Assembly: GCF_038502225.1 (NCBI RefSeq)
Contig: NC_091382.1
Location: forward strand, 11,188,243 to 11,252,242
Length of the DNA stretch: 64,000 nt
Direction of reading: 5' to 3'
Source: Cherax quadricarinatus
Lineage: Eukaryota > Arthropoda > Malacostraca > Decapoda > Parastacidae
In this document: positions 33,102-43,944 of the stretch, piece by piece
Numbering within the stretch: position 1 is the first letter of the stretch
Layout of the letters: every line of letters starts with the position of its first letter
Notes under the pieces: model-generated
Databases searched by the model: none
What the model was told of the DNA's origin: nothing
Seen by the model: the letters and a program-made list of their open reading frames with translations, nothing else
Translations under genes and position numbers: made by a program

Positions 33102-36100
33102 ATGAATAATCACATTGACCCTGATCTAAACCTCCATAATCTAACACACAATCAAAACTTATTGGAAAGTAACTGCTTTTATTACACAGCATCACAAGCC
33201 AGCACTATCCTGAATACTGCTCAAAGTCTATCAGTTCTTAACTACAACATCATGTCCTTAAGTAAACACTATGATGACCTCCTGGCACTCCTTGAGTCGC
33301 TAAAGACACCCTTCTCCTGCATTATTCTTACTGAGACCTGGCTTAAGCAGGACACAATAGATATCTACCCAATACCAGGATACACAGCAACCCACAACTG
33401 CAGACCATACCAAGTTGGGGGTGGTATTGCAATCTATTACTCTAACCAACTATCTTGTATTGGCACCACTTGCTTTAGTGATGAATATGGGGAATACATT
33501 TTTTCTAATTTTACTGTAAAAAACCTTAGGACACCTATAACAATCAGTGCCATTTACCAGATACCCCACACAAACATCCCAAATTTCAGTGAGAATCTAA
33601 AGGCATTAATAACAAACAGAAAAATGAACAAGCACCACCTTCTCTTAGCTGAAGACTTCAACATCAACCTCGGCCTACCAGATGATCAGCCTGTAACTGA
33701 TTTCATCAACAATATGAACAACACACTTCTCATACCAACAATAACTAAACCAACCAGGATGACTGAGGCAAGTGCAACCATAATAGACCACATATGGGCC
33801 AATATACTAGCCCCCCTTAAATCAGGGATAATCACAGACAGCACTACAGACCACTACCCAACCTTCCTCTTAACTAACATTAGTAAGTCACCAGTCGAAT
33901 ACAACAAAATTTCATTTAGACTCCATGACGAGACCTCAATAAGAAATTTCACAGCAGACCTAGAGACTGTTGACTGGCCTACAGAATTCTACAATGCCAA
34001 TGGTATTGACGATTGGACAGACGTTTTTCTTAACAAAATACTTAGACTATACAACAAACATTGTCCTATAAAAACGAAACAGATCATGAATAAATGGCTC
34101 GGTTGCCCATGGCTAACCAGCAACATTCTGAAATCCATTGATAAAAAACACCAATATGAAAAGCAATATAGACAGGCCTTAATACACAAAGATATTCTTA
34201 AACAATTTGTTGGAGTGTGAGCAGGGTAATGTTTAATGAAGGGATTCAGGGAAACCGGTTATTTTTATATAGCCAGATTTGAGTCCTGGAAATGGGAAGT
34301 ACAATGCCTGCACTCTAAAGGAGGGGTTCGGGATATTGGCAGTTTAGAGGGATACGTTGTGTATCTTTATACATATATGCTTCTAAGCTGTTGTGTTCTG
34401 AGCACCTCTGCAAAAACAGTGATTATGTGTGAGTGAAGTGAAAGAGTTGAATGATGATGAAAGTATTTTCTTTTGGGGGATTTTCTTTCTTTTTGGGTCA
34501 CCCTGCCTTGATGGGAGACAGCCGACTTGTTAAAAAAAATTAAACAATATTCATCAGTTCTCACCAAATTAATAAAAAAAGCCAAACAACTATACTACTC
34601 CAGCAGATTCACTGACACAAGAGGAGATATAAAAAAGATCTGGAAAACACTTTCCCAGATTCTGGGGACCCACAAACTAAAAAAAAGTCAAGAATATTGT
34701 CCGAACTAAACCTAATCAAACACCACTGAATCCCACTGATACAGCTAACAAGATAAACGACTTCTTCTCAAACATAGGATCTCATCTCGCTAGTAAAATC
34801 CCACGTACCAACACCCGTGCCGGGGACTACCTAGATGGGAATTTTCCAAATTCCTTCTATCTTGCACCAACTGAGCCCATGGAAGTCACCGCGATTATAA
34901 AGTCACTCAAAAATAACTCAGGGAATCTGTCTCACGTCCCACCATTATTGTACAAGCGAGCGGCCCATGTCCTTTCGCATGCTATTACATTACTTTTTAA
35001 CAAGTCACTAAAAACTAGCACTTTCCCGACACTACTCAAGACAGCAAGGGTTACACCAATACATAAAGGAGGTGACCCTACAGATGTAAACAACTATAGG
35101 CCAATATCAAACTTACCATTGCTATCTAAAATCTTCAAGAAACTCATGCACAGGAGACTATATTCATTTATAACGGCACAAAACATACTCAACCCCTGCC
35201 AATTTGGATTCAGGAAAAATAAAAACACTAATGATGCAATTGTAAATGATGCAATTGTAAAAATGCCAGATCTGCTTTACACAGCATTGGAAAATAGCGA
35301 ATATCCGCTAGGAATTTTTATTGACCTAAGAAAAGCGTTTGACACAGTAGACCACAGCATCCTACTCCACAAACTTGACCATTATGGTATAAGAGGCCAT
35401 GCACTTGCATATTTCAAATCCTACCTTACTAATAGGTATCAGTATGTCACCATTAAAGACACAGCCTCATCAACATGGCCACTTGATACTGAGTCCGCAG
35501 GGAAGTGTCCTTGGTCCCCAGCTCTTATTCATTTACATTAATGATCTTCCAAACGTATCCCAACACCTGAAACCCATTCTCTTTGCTGACGACACGACTT
35601 ACGTCATCTCCCACCCTGATCTTGCCACCCTCAACACCATTGTCAACGAGGAGCTACTCAAAATTCTGACTTGGATGACAGCCAATAAACTTACACTTAA
35701 CACTGACAAAACCTACTACATTATGTTTGGTAGCAGAGCAGGTGTTGCGCACCTTAACATTAAGATGGACAACACTTTAATTGTCATACACAATGAGGGC
35801 AAATTCCTAGGTCTGTACCTTGACAACAACCTAAATTTCAGCACCCATATCCAACACATAACAAAAAAAAAGTATCCAAAACGGTGGGGATCCTCTCCAA
35901 GATACAACATTACGTGCCGCAAACTGCCCTTCTCACACTATACCATTCACTCATTTATCCATACCTCACCTATGTTATTTGTGCTTGGGGATCAACTGCA
36001 GCAACACATCTAAAGCCAATAATAACCCAACAAAAAGCCGCAGTAAGAATAATCACTAAATCCCATCCCTGGCAACACCCCCCCCCCTTACTCTTCATAG

Positions 36101-36420
36101 ATCTAAACTTACTCCCTGTTCAGAACTTCCACACTTACTACTGTGCAATCTACATCTACAGGACCTTAAATTCCAATATTAACCTTGAGCTACAACGCTT
36201 TCTTGATAGTTGTGACAGGACCCACAGGCATAACACCAGACACAAACATCTCTATGACATTCCCCGTGTCCGACTAAACCTTTACAAAAATTCAATGTGT
36301 GTCAAAGGGCCTAAAATCTGGAACACCCTACCTGAAAACTCTAGAACTGCAGACACATTCATCACTTTCAAAACTACATTTAGAAAACATCTTATCTCCC
36401 TGATACACTCTGTCAACTAA
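33102..36420 (+). pseudogene. L2-like endonuclease-reverse transcriptase, interrupted
   Basis: Endonuclease at 33102-34206: NYNIMSLSKHYDDL, ILTETWLKQDT, YQVGGGIAIYY, EDFNINLG (usual GDFN reads EDFN), TIIDHIWAN, TDHYPTFL. After the RTE-tail insertion at 34207-34539 it resumes with SSVLTKLIKKAKQLYYSS. RT: KTARVTPIHKGGDP, NYRPISNLPLLSK, NPCQFGFRKNKNT, FIDLRKAFDTVDH, then a frame break to PQGSVLGPQLLFIYINDL and LFADDTTYVI. A second break near 35880 leads to the C terminus. A 15-bp tandem duplication (AATGATGCAATTGTA) sits at 35230-35260. Confidence 0.85.
34207..34539 (+). mobile_element. RTE-like 3' tail insertion with 9-bp TSD
   Basis: 333-bp 5'-truncated RTE 3' UTR with a short A-run, flanked by exact TTAAACAAT (34198-34206, 34540-34548). 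It splits the L2-like ORF and matches the family 3' UTR at 16830-17132 throughout. Confidence 0.85.
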
Positions 36421-37717
36421 CTACATGTAAACCACATGATGGTTCACACTTACACTCACTCACCCATCGACTATAAACACAGAAATACGAATCTTAAAAT
36501 AATGAACCCTAACTAGTCACAAGCTTGCCTATGATGCTCCAATATAGACACTATGTATTGTGCCAAAACAAAAGCATTCACATTGCTAAACTTACAAACT
36601 ATAATGTAGTCACTTAGCCTAAATACCATAATCTATAATAATTTAAAGATTTGAATTAATCTAAGTCTGCCCGAATTGCCTAGCCATGCTAGGTGTCCTA
36701 GTGGCCCACTCTGTAATTAGTATTTTAAAACATGTGAACCACACAATATCCAAAATCTGTAAACACCGCATTGTAATCCTTATAGAGAATAAACTTGATC
36801 GATTGATTCTATAAACATGTACATCCTGAAGCCTACATGTCAATCTTTTATCCACCAATACATAATCTGACAAATTACTATCATTATGTGCTATATCAGC
36901 CTTGTATAATTATTTATCCTCTTTTTCATAAAATACGTATTATTACCAAACCTCTTTCTACACATAGTTCAATTAAAGGCTGCTCATTTTCATTTACCCC
37001 TGGCACCCCAAATTTACCTACTACTCCCTCCACAACATTTTTGCCCACTCTAGCACTGAGATCCCCAACCACAATTACTTTCTCACTTGGTTCAAAACTC
37101 CTCACCCACACAATATTTCCCAAAATCTCTCTCTCTCTCCTCTACACTTCTCTCTATAACCCACTTTTCACATCCAACCCTTACTTTACTCCACATAATC
37201 CTTGAATTTATACATTAATATTCCCTCTTTTCCTGCCATAACTTACCCTTCAACATTATTGCTACTCCTTCCTTATCTCTAACTATAAGAAACCCCTGAC
37301 CTAACCCCATTTATTTCTCCCCACTGAAATTCTCCCACCCCCCTCAGCTTTGTTTCACTTAAAGCCAGGACATCCAGCTTCTTTTCATTCATAACATCCA
37401 CAATCATCTCTTTCTTATCATTCACACAATATCCACGAACATTCAAACATCCCACTTTGAAGGTTTCCTTCTTTTTCTTTTTAATAAGCTATACAGGAAA
37501 AGGGGTTACTAGCCCATTGCTCCTGGTATTTTAGTTGACCTTTACAACACGCATGGCTTATGGAGGAAAGATTCTTATTACACTTCCCCATGGATATGAA
37601 AGGAAAAGCAATAAAAACAAGAACTATTAAGATAAAATTAAAGAAAACTTAGATGGGTGTGTACATAAACGTGTACATGCATGTGTAGCGTGACCTAAGT
37701 GTAAGAAGAAGTAGCAA

Positions 37718-38004
37718 GACTTAAGAAATCGTAATGACACGATTGCAAATAAACCATACCCCCGGCCGGGATTGAACCCGCGGTCATAGAGTCTCAAAAC
37801 TCCAGCCCGTCGCGCTAACCACTAGACCAGCTAGCCACAATAAGATTCATCCAACTAGGTATATTTCTACACCATAGGAAAGTTAGCACAGGCACCTCTG
37901 TGACCACAAATGCAAGTTTTTACAGACGAATCTCCAGCTAGCGTGGCCGTGACGAACTCTAGCTCTATGACCGCGGGTTCAATCCCGGCCGGGGGTATGG
38001 TTTT
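37718..38004. mobile_element. inverted tRNA-SINE pair with 12-bp TSD
   Basis: 287 bp flanked by exact AAGAAGTAGCAA (37706-37717, 38005-38016). The minus-strand half has an A box (TAGCTGGTCTAGTGGTTAGC) and B box (GGGTTCAATCCC). The plus-strand half at the right has GCGGGTTCAATCCCGGCCGG, so the two outer ends are inverted copies ending CCATACCCCCGGCCGGG. A single insertion event is implied. Confidence 0.85.
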
Positions 38005-38164
38005 AAGAAGTAGCAATATATATACCCAGCAAAAGATACTGCTATTTGTTTTGTTTGACTGTAAAACTGCTCTAGTGTCAGACATTACAGATCAGTGTAG
38101 GTTTACCTGGTGCTGTCATGAAAATGAAGGTACTGTATCTTGGCAAGGGGAATACTACTTTTTT

Positions 38165-38403
38165 TCTTTTTAGCACATCGGCAGTTTCCCACCAAGGCAG
38201 GGCAACTCAAAAAAAAAAAAGAAACACTTCCATCATCACTCACTCCATCACTGTCTTTCCAGAGGCGTGTTGATACTAAAGTTCAAAAACTGCAACATAT
38301 CTCCACCTCTCCTTCGGAGTGCAGGCACTCTACTTCCCACCTCCAGGACTCAAGTCTGGCTAACTGGTTTCCCTAAATCCCTTCCTAAATGTTACTCTGC
38401 TCA
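38165..38403 (-). mobile_element. RTE-like 3' tail
   Basis: Reverse complement of the RTE 3' UTR: CACATCGGCAGTTTCCCACC at the tail, TCCTTCGGAGTGCAGGCACT and CCTCCAGGACTCAAGTCTGG further in, truncated at TTACTCTGCTCA. Confidence 0.7.
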
Positions 38404-38647
38404 CTTTATTTACAGATTACTGATACACAAGTCCTTTACTTTGTGATTTCTTAGGGGTAAATAATATAGAAATGTGTGGGAAAATGAGAGAAAATAGAAA
38501 ACATATGCCATCATTAAAAAACCATTGGTTAATATTGAAGTGTAGGTTTTCATTTTATGCTGACGACATGATGGTATTTCTGTAACATGATAAGACAGAC
38601 GGTATAACATTGATGACAACTCTATATAGGCATGAAATGAAATAAAC

Positions 38648-38920
38648 TGAAAAGATGGATGGACAAAAAGATGAACTTATTGAGAAACTACATGTGTTCC
38701 ACGATTACACAATCAATATGCATTTGGGTGACAAATCAAACATGAAAATTGGGTCTGTGGATTGTGTCAGAAGTTTCAAGTGGTATATGAAATTGTTTTT
38801 CCATCTCTTTCTTGTGGCAACATTAAATACATGCAATATGTTTCAAGTGACAACTGAAAAGAAACCAAAACTTGGTGACTTTCATTTATGTCATAAGGTA
38901 AAAAACCATCCTATGTAATA
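38648..38920 (+). pseudogene. piggyBac-like transposase fragment
   Basis: Plus frame from 38655 reads DKSNMKIGSVDCVRSFKWYM and KLFFHLFLVATLNTCNMF, then KKPKLGDFH. This resembles the late catalytic and post-catalytic region of PGBD4-type piggyBac transposases (VDKSDM, RKTVKWYKKLFFHL, GKKP.L.DF). Upstream catalytic Asp residues are not seen. It is the only piggyBac coding relic found, of interest because several TTAA-flanked elements lack a transposase. Confidence 0.6.
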
Positions 38921-38921
38921 C

Positions 38922-38922
<1 letters not shown>

Positions 38923-38950
<28 letters not shown>
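38923..38950 (+). repeat. poly(A) tract
   Basis: Uninterrupted run of more than 20 A residues. Confidence 0.8.
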
Positions 38951-38953
<3 letters not shown>

Positions 38954-39086
38954 GTAGATTACAAGACAGGAATGCAACTCATTCATGGGTTGGGACCCTT
39001 ATTATAAAAGGAAATTAAATCTGAAAATCAATACTGTGCACAAATATCTCTTAGGCCTATACAACCTCCTGGAAGTTTGATATTAC

Positions 39087-39319
39087 CGGAGAGCTTATAG
39101 GAGTCTTGTTAGGCGAGTGGTGGGATGCTGCTGAGCGATCCAAGGATCCATTACTGGAGTTATGGTACTTGTTGGCAACAAATGAATTTGTATCAGCCGG
39201 AGTGCCATTCTTCACCGCAGCCGTGCTCTTTTTCTTCATCTGTTTCTCAGAGTAATTATGCTTCAGGTCTTCTGGAGTCAGGGGCTTACAGAAAGATAGT
39301 TCCTCTGGATATCGAACAC
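39087..39319 (-). CDS. FERMT-like: kindlin exon, F1 and its variable loop
   Basis: Minus-strand exon of 233 bp, phase 1 in and phase 0 out. It opens with [13 protein letters not shown], the counterpart of the conserved RHPEELSLL stretch of kindlins. A Lys-containing segment (EKQMKKKS) and a Ser/Asn/Pro-rich stretch follow, as expected for the long disordered F1 loop. Vertebrate kindlins carry a lysine run there that helps bind membranes; here only three consecutive lysines remain. The acceptor is ATGCAG above 39319. The donor is CCG|GTAATA, weaker than consensus; reading on would reach a stop about 30 bases later, so this donor is preferred. Confidence 0.9.
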
Positions 39320-39415
39320 CTGCATAACAAAAAAAAAAAATCGTGAGTTTAAACAACTAGGAGTAAAAATTTATTCTTGTTGATTTTAGGAGAATCATCA
39401 TTCTCCCCCTTGATT

Positions 39416-40479
39416 TAATCTTTTTTCATAACTGCATGGAGAACCAAAGTATACTAGCAAATTTTTTAATTTAATAATGGGTCCAGGTGAAGATGATACA
39501 ACAGAGGCACTAGGAGAATCATCATTCTCCCCCTTGTCCCCTGCAGATATGACAGGGACTGAAGGCAAGAACATGTCAATGAAAGGAAATGAAATGCCTC
39601 AGAGGAAGCAGATGGAGACTCAGTGGGAGGAGGAAAGGGCGAGGTCAGTTTTTGTGTACGGGCTCCAAGAAGCCAAGGGGGCCAACTTTGAAGAAATAAA
39701 ACAGGAGGAGAAAAAAATGATTGAAGGCATCATGAAAACAATAGGGGAGGGCAATATGACCCAGGTGACAAATTTTCAGAGAATTGGGTGGTTTGCGAGT
39801 GGAAGGATACGGCCTGTCAGAGTAACTTTCAAGGAAGAATCAGTTCGAACCAGGATTCTGCAAGAGAAAGCAAGACTGAGTATACCTCGACCGCGACAGA
39901 ACACAAGAAGAAAGGACTACACTGAAAGAGAGGGTACAGAGACGCAAGGAGGAACGAGAAGCAATGAAAATGAGCAGGACCCAGACACAGGAGGAAGGGC
40001 AAACACACCCCACAGAATCTCCCGCCAAAAGACTCCACCCGCGAAGTCCCAGACCAGCCTTGTTGTTGATGGCCTTGAAAACCTCATGCATCAACATGTC
40101 AGGGACACAAACAGAGAGAGAGGGGAGGATGAGCCAGCAAGACTGGATCTTGTGTTCACCATGAGCAGTTCAGACATCGAGGACATCACTTACGAGAGGC
40201 CCCTTGGAGCTAGCGATCATGTGGTTCTGAGTTTTGACTATATAGTAGAGTTACTAGTGGAGAAGGTAACAGGAACTGAAGGGGACAGGCCAAACTATAA
40301 AAGGGGGGACTACACAGGTATGAGAAACTTTCTGCAGACATCAATCAGGCTGTAATAGTCTAATCTTTTTTCATAACTGCATGGAGAATCTAATCTTTTT
40401 TCATAATTGCATGGAGAACCAAAGTATACTAGCAAATTTTTTAATTTAATAATGGGTCCAGGTGAAGATGATACAACAG
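39416..40479 (+). repeat. 89-bp direct repeats flanking a LINE fragment
   Basis: 39416-39504 and 40391-40479 are the same 89 bp with one mismatch; a third 30-bp partial copy sits at 40361-40390. A separate 24-bp repeat occurs at 39388-39411 and 39512-39535. They enclose or overlap the LINE fragments of family E. Confidence 0.8.
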
Positions 40480-41080
40480 CCAAATGCAAAGTCATGAAGA
40501 TAGGGGAAGGGCACAGAAGACCACAGACAGAGTATAGGCTAGGTGGCCAAAGACTGCAAACCTCACTCAAGGAGAAAGATCTTGGGGTGAGTATAACACA
40601 CGTCAAGAAACTAGAGAAAGTACAAAGGTTTAAGGAATCATTCAAGACACTGTACACCGTGTATGTCAGCAACAAGGGAATGTCCTATGAAGAAAGATTA
40701 AGGGAAATCGGCCTGACGACACTGGAGGACAGGAGGGTCAGGGGAGACATGATAACGACATATAAAATACTGCGTGGAATAGACAAGGTGGACAAGGACA
40801 GGATGTTCCAGGGAGGGGACACAGAAACAAGAGGCCACAATTGGAAGTTGAAGACACAAATGAGTCAGAAGTATTTCTTCAGTCATAGAGTTGTAAGGCA
40901 GTGGAATAGCCTAGAAAATGACGTAGTGGAGGCAGGAACCATACACAGTTTTAAGACGAGGTTTGATAAAGCTCATGGAGCGGGGAGAGAGAGGGTCTAG
41001 TAGCAACCGGTGAAGAGGCGGGGCCAGGAGCTAGGACTCGACCCCTGCAACCACAAATAGGCGAGTACAAATAGGTGAGT
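39505..41080 (+). pseudogene. LINE family E, internally deleted
   Basis: A mosaic frame (39477-40355) joins an ORF1-like part (RSVFVYGLQEAKG, RIGWF, RPVRVTFKEE) to an endonuclease C terminus (RLDLVFTMSSSDIEDI, LGASDHVVLSFD). A second frame (40407-41000) has the RT C-terminal region (KDLGVSIT, SYEERLREIGLTTLEDRR, RGDMITTYKIL, FFSHRVVRQWNSL). The RT catalytic core is absent. The 3' end, GAAGAGGCGGGGCCAGGAGC then GGTGAGTACA, recurs at 61 kb. Confidence 0.75.
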
Positions 41081-41134
41081 ACAGTACTGTCCTAACAAAA
41101 ACCCAGTGAATAATAAAAACCATGGATGTACATA

Positions 41135-41481
41135 CAGGTGGGTCCTGTTCATATGGCTCCTAAGGTTTGTGACCCCAAACGATAAACGACACATTCGTAA
41201 ACGAATGTGTCTAAAACGCCTGATAACGTATTTAAACTATCATGCAATATAGCTAGGCACAAAAAAAAACGATAAAAAAAAATAAACACACAGTACGTAC
41301 ATACAATACTTACCTTAAAATATGACACTGTTCGTCCTTCCCGTATGCAACTGTTGTATGAAAACGGTAACAACAGCAGAAAAGCAGTAAAAGCACTGAA
41401 TATAAAGAACAATGGTTCAATTGAAAGCCAACAAAAATGTAAAACACCGAAAGTGGAACTACATACGAGGGAGCCCTCCTG
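41135..41481. mobile_element. mariner-type MITE
   Basis: Ends CAGGTGGGTCCTG and GGGAGCCCTCCTG are imperfect inverted repeats with TA on both sides (41133-41134, 41482-41483). About 347 bp, no coding capacity. Confidence 0.6.
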
Positions 41482-43196
41482 TATTATCTAATGAATAGTT
41501 TTTCCTCTTACAAAATGTGTTGGTTATAATAAGAGCAATGTGATCCATATATGGGGTTATATACATAGTCCAAAATAAATAAAATCTCTCACAAACTCTA
41601 CATTACATTTCAAATTTGTTATAGGTTAACTCAAGAACAGTCAACAAGTAATCAGATTAGTGTATTATCTGCACCATTAAGCAGGAATTTCTTTCACTAA
41701 GTTTCTCCTATCCAGAAAGCAGCAGCCAGACTTCCTACAATAAATATATTCACCACTCACTACAAGCTAAGGACACAAATATTTTAAGGTAAGTAATGTG
41801 TACTGTATATGCATTTTTTAGGCCTAGCTTTATGCTCACTTAATATATGATTAAACATGTTATCAGGCTTTAATATGTATTTGAAAGTGAAAAAAAAAAC
41901 TATGTTTCACTTTTTGTCGATTTTTGCTTTTAGGCAGTAACACAGAACCTAACCTGCTGTATAAGTGAAGCCTTACTGTATTATCTCAATTATATAGATT
42001 AAATGACAACTTTTAATGATTGGCAATTCACCTGAGTGAAAAATCTGAAATTAACTAAATGCCGAGAACAACAAAATAATCATTTTACACTTGAGAAAAC
42101 AAGTTAAGTTTTTTCACAACAAATCCACAAATTGAAAAACAAAACTTCATAAAGTTTCAGTTCATCTTAGACTATTATCTGTTATGTGTGATTATCTTGG
42201 TCAGCAATGAGTGAAGCAGAACAAGGGAAACACGTCGACACTCAGCTAGACCAAGTGCGCCCACCAGATGGTGTTTCACTCACACAGAAGCAGATATTAA
42301 ACTGCACAGTAGGATTACATATCATTATTCTGTCAGAGTATGACTATAAAGTGACAAGTGGTGGAAAAAAAATCTGTATAGAAGACACTTTTGCACAGAA
42401 GCCTCCTCCTGCTGGCCTGGTACCATAGCCAGATCAAGAATGATTCTGCTTCTTTGTTGGACTTCCTAAGTTCAAACCTATAGTGATTCACATATATACA
42501 GTCTAAGCAGAAAGCTATGCCACCACCAAAACAATGTCATGAGTTTTCACATAACTCATTTCTCGTACTTATGTGGACCTCATGGGATGTGAAATGATGT
42601 AACGATCATCTGGCTGCATTGTATAAACACTCAGCAATGCAGCATATATCATGAGATTCATCCCATAACCTTGTAGCTGTTGTGAGGGATGAGTTTCTTT
42701 TTGTGTGTGTGTGAATGCATTGGAAGGCCATATTTTCATCTGTGTGCATTCACTAATCCCTCTTTTGCAACCAATAGTAATTTCTAGGAAAGTGCAAATA
42801 AGGATGATATATCATCTATGATTGGCCTTGCATAAGAGTGGCCATGATACACACTTATTTTTCTGTTCAAACGGGACTGTAATTGCTTTCAGTGCAGCAT
42901 CTCATCAAACATTATGACCAGAAAGAGACCCACCTTCCAGTCCCTCTTCCCAAGACTGACAGGCCATATTTCCCAAGGACTCTGAATGCTATTGCTGGCT
43001 ATTTCCTCTATATTCCATAGAATGGGAAGTGAAGGAGAAAAATTCTCAGTTACTGAAGCATGTGTCCCTCAGATGTCTTCAGCCGTCACTCCACAATGAC
43101 TTGCAATTTAAAAGCTTTCATTCCCACAGTAAAACTGTCCTCCTCACAGAGCAGTAAAAGAAGAGAGTAAATTTTTGCAAAAAATAACTTGGTGTG
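41482..43196. other. largely unassigned intron sequence
   Basis: Near 41940-41985 a MITE-like end (CTGTATAAGTGAAGCCTTAC then TGTA) is visible. An open frame at 42207-42428 (MSEAEQGKHVDTQLDQVRPP...) has no family I recognise and no splice context. The remainder gives no signal. Confidence 0.4.
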
Positions 43197-43640
43197 TCTT
43201 AGGTAGTAGGTTGGTAGACAGCAACCACCAAAGGAGGTACTACCGTCCTGCCAAGTGAGTGTAAAATGGAAGTCTGTAATTGTTTTACAAATGGTAGGAT
43301 TGCTGGTGTCTTTTTTTCTCTCTCATAAACATGCAAGATTTCAAGTACATCTTGCTACTTCTACTTACACTTTGGTCATGTACAAACATACGTATATATA
43401 CACACCCCTTTGGGTTTTCTTCTATTTTCTTACTAGTTCTTGTTCTTCTTTATTTCCTCTTATCTCCATGGAACAGAATTCTTCCTCCGTAAGCCATGCA
43501 TGTTGTAAGAGGCGACTAACATGCCAAGGACAAGGAGATAGTAACCCCTTCTCCTCTGTACATTACTAAAGTTAAAAAGAGAAACTTTCATTTTTCTTTG
43601 TGGGCCACTCTGCCTCAGTGGGATACAGCCAGTTTGTTAC
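43197..43640 (+). mobile_element. RTE-like element deleted between 5' UTR and 3' tail
   Basis: Begins GGTAGTAGGTTGGTAGACAG (the RTE 5' end), follows the 5' UTR (TGGTAGGATTGCTGG, CCGTAAGCCATGCATGTTGT), then jumps to the RTE tail GGGCCACTCTGCCTCAGTGG. It has lost the whole ORF and explains how the shorter RTE-derived SINEs could have formed. Confidence 0.75.
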
Positions 43641-43944
43641 TGAAAGAACTTAGATACCCAAATGTGCAACATTTGGGTCTTTAATGAGGAAGCATTTTGC
43701 CACACAGTGGCTTCATCAGTCCATACAAAGGAGAATGGTGAAGAACAGGAGTAGTTTTAGGTAATCAGTCCCTCAGCCTTGAGTCAATGTGGTCAGTCCA
43801 TCAATCTTGAAAAGTATACAGCATATGTGCTGAGAAGTAGCTTATATACCGTAGGCAGGAGGGGTGCAGCAGTCGTAGGTGGTATCACATTTGTCCAATG
43901 TGGAAGTAGGTCATGCCCAAGGGTTAGGCAAGTGAAGAATTGCC
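43641..43944 (-). mobile_element. ribozyme repeat unit, family B
   Basis: Minus-strand unit parallel to 58325-58600. In order: CTTGGGCATGACCTACTTCC, a TATA-like GGTATATAAGC (about 43840-43853), repeated GGACTGA words, the hammerhead-like core, then ATTAAAG. It abuts an RTE copy at 43945. Confidence 0.75.
43688..43722 (-). ncRNA. hammerhead-like ribozyme motif, probably inactive
   Basis: Minus strand: stem I GGA, CTGATGA, A, stem II GCCAC-TGT-GTGGC, then AAAA instead of GAAA (core G12 lost), TGCT, and stem I partner TCC. Stems are intact; the core substitution should abolish cleavage. Confidence 0.65.

Larger units (their letters stand above)
32194..36808 (+). mobile_element. near full-length L2-like LINE
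   Basis: Plus-strand element of about 4.3 kb without its own 333-bp insert. AT-rich 5' UTR (32194-33101), endonuclease-RT ORF (33102-36420, broken), AT-rich 3' UTR ending AATAAACTTGATCGATTGATT. Boundaries come from where the flanking RTE copy stops and resumes. It belongs to the CR1/L2 group; the exact clade is uncertain. Confidence 0.8.
29790..37717 (-). mobile_element. RTE-like LINE split by three further insertions
   Basis: One minus-strand RTE copy in order: 30118-29790 (RT, YKGKGDKRGC), 30450-30338, 32193-31692 (linker, KRSDWWNDEVK), and 37717-36809 (endonuclease, VVGDLSARVG, then 5' UTR). The pieces rejoin across a palindromic repeat (30133-30323), a TTAA element (30454-31691) and an L2-like LINE (about 32194-36808). 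A foldback SINE (37718-38004) marks its 5' edge. Confidence 0.75.

Noticed and set aside
37760..37852. tRNA gene
   Set aside because: A and B boxes are present, but the acceptor stem is not closed and the same head recurs with SINE flanks and TSDs, so it is a SINE.
42207..42428. Short protein-coding gene
   Set aside because: It has no family resemblance, promoter or splice context; a 73-codon frame is expected by chance at this scale.
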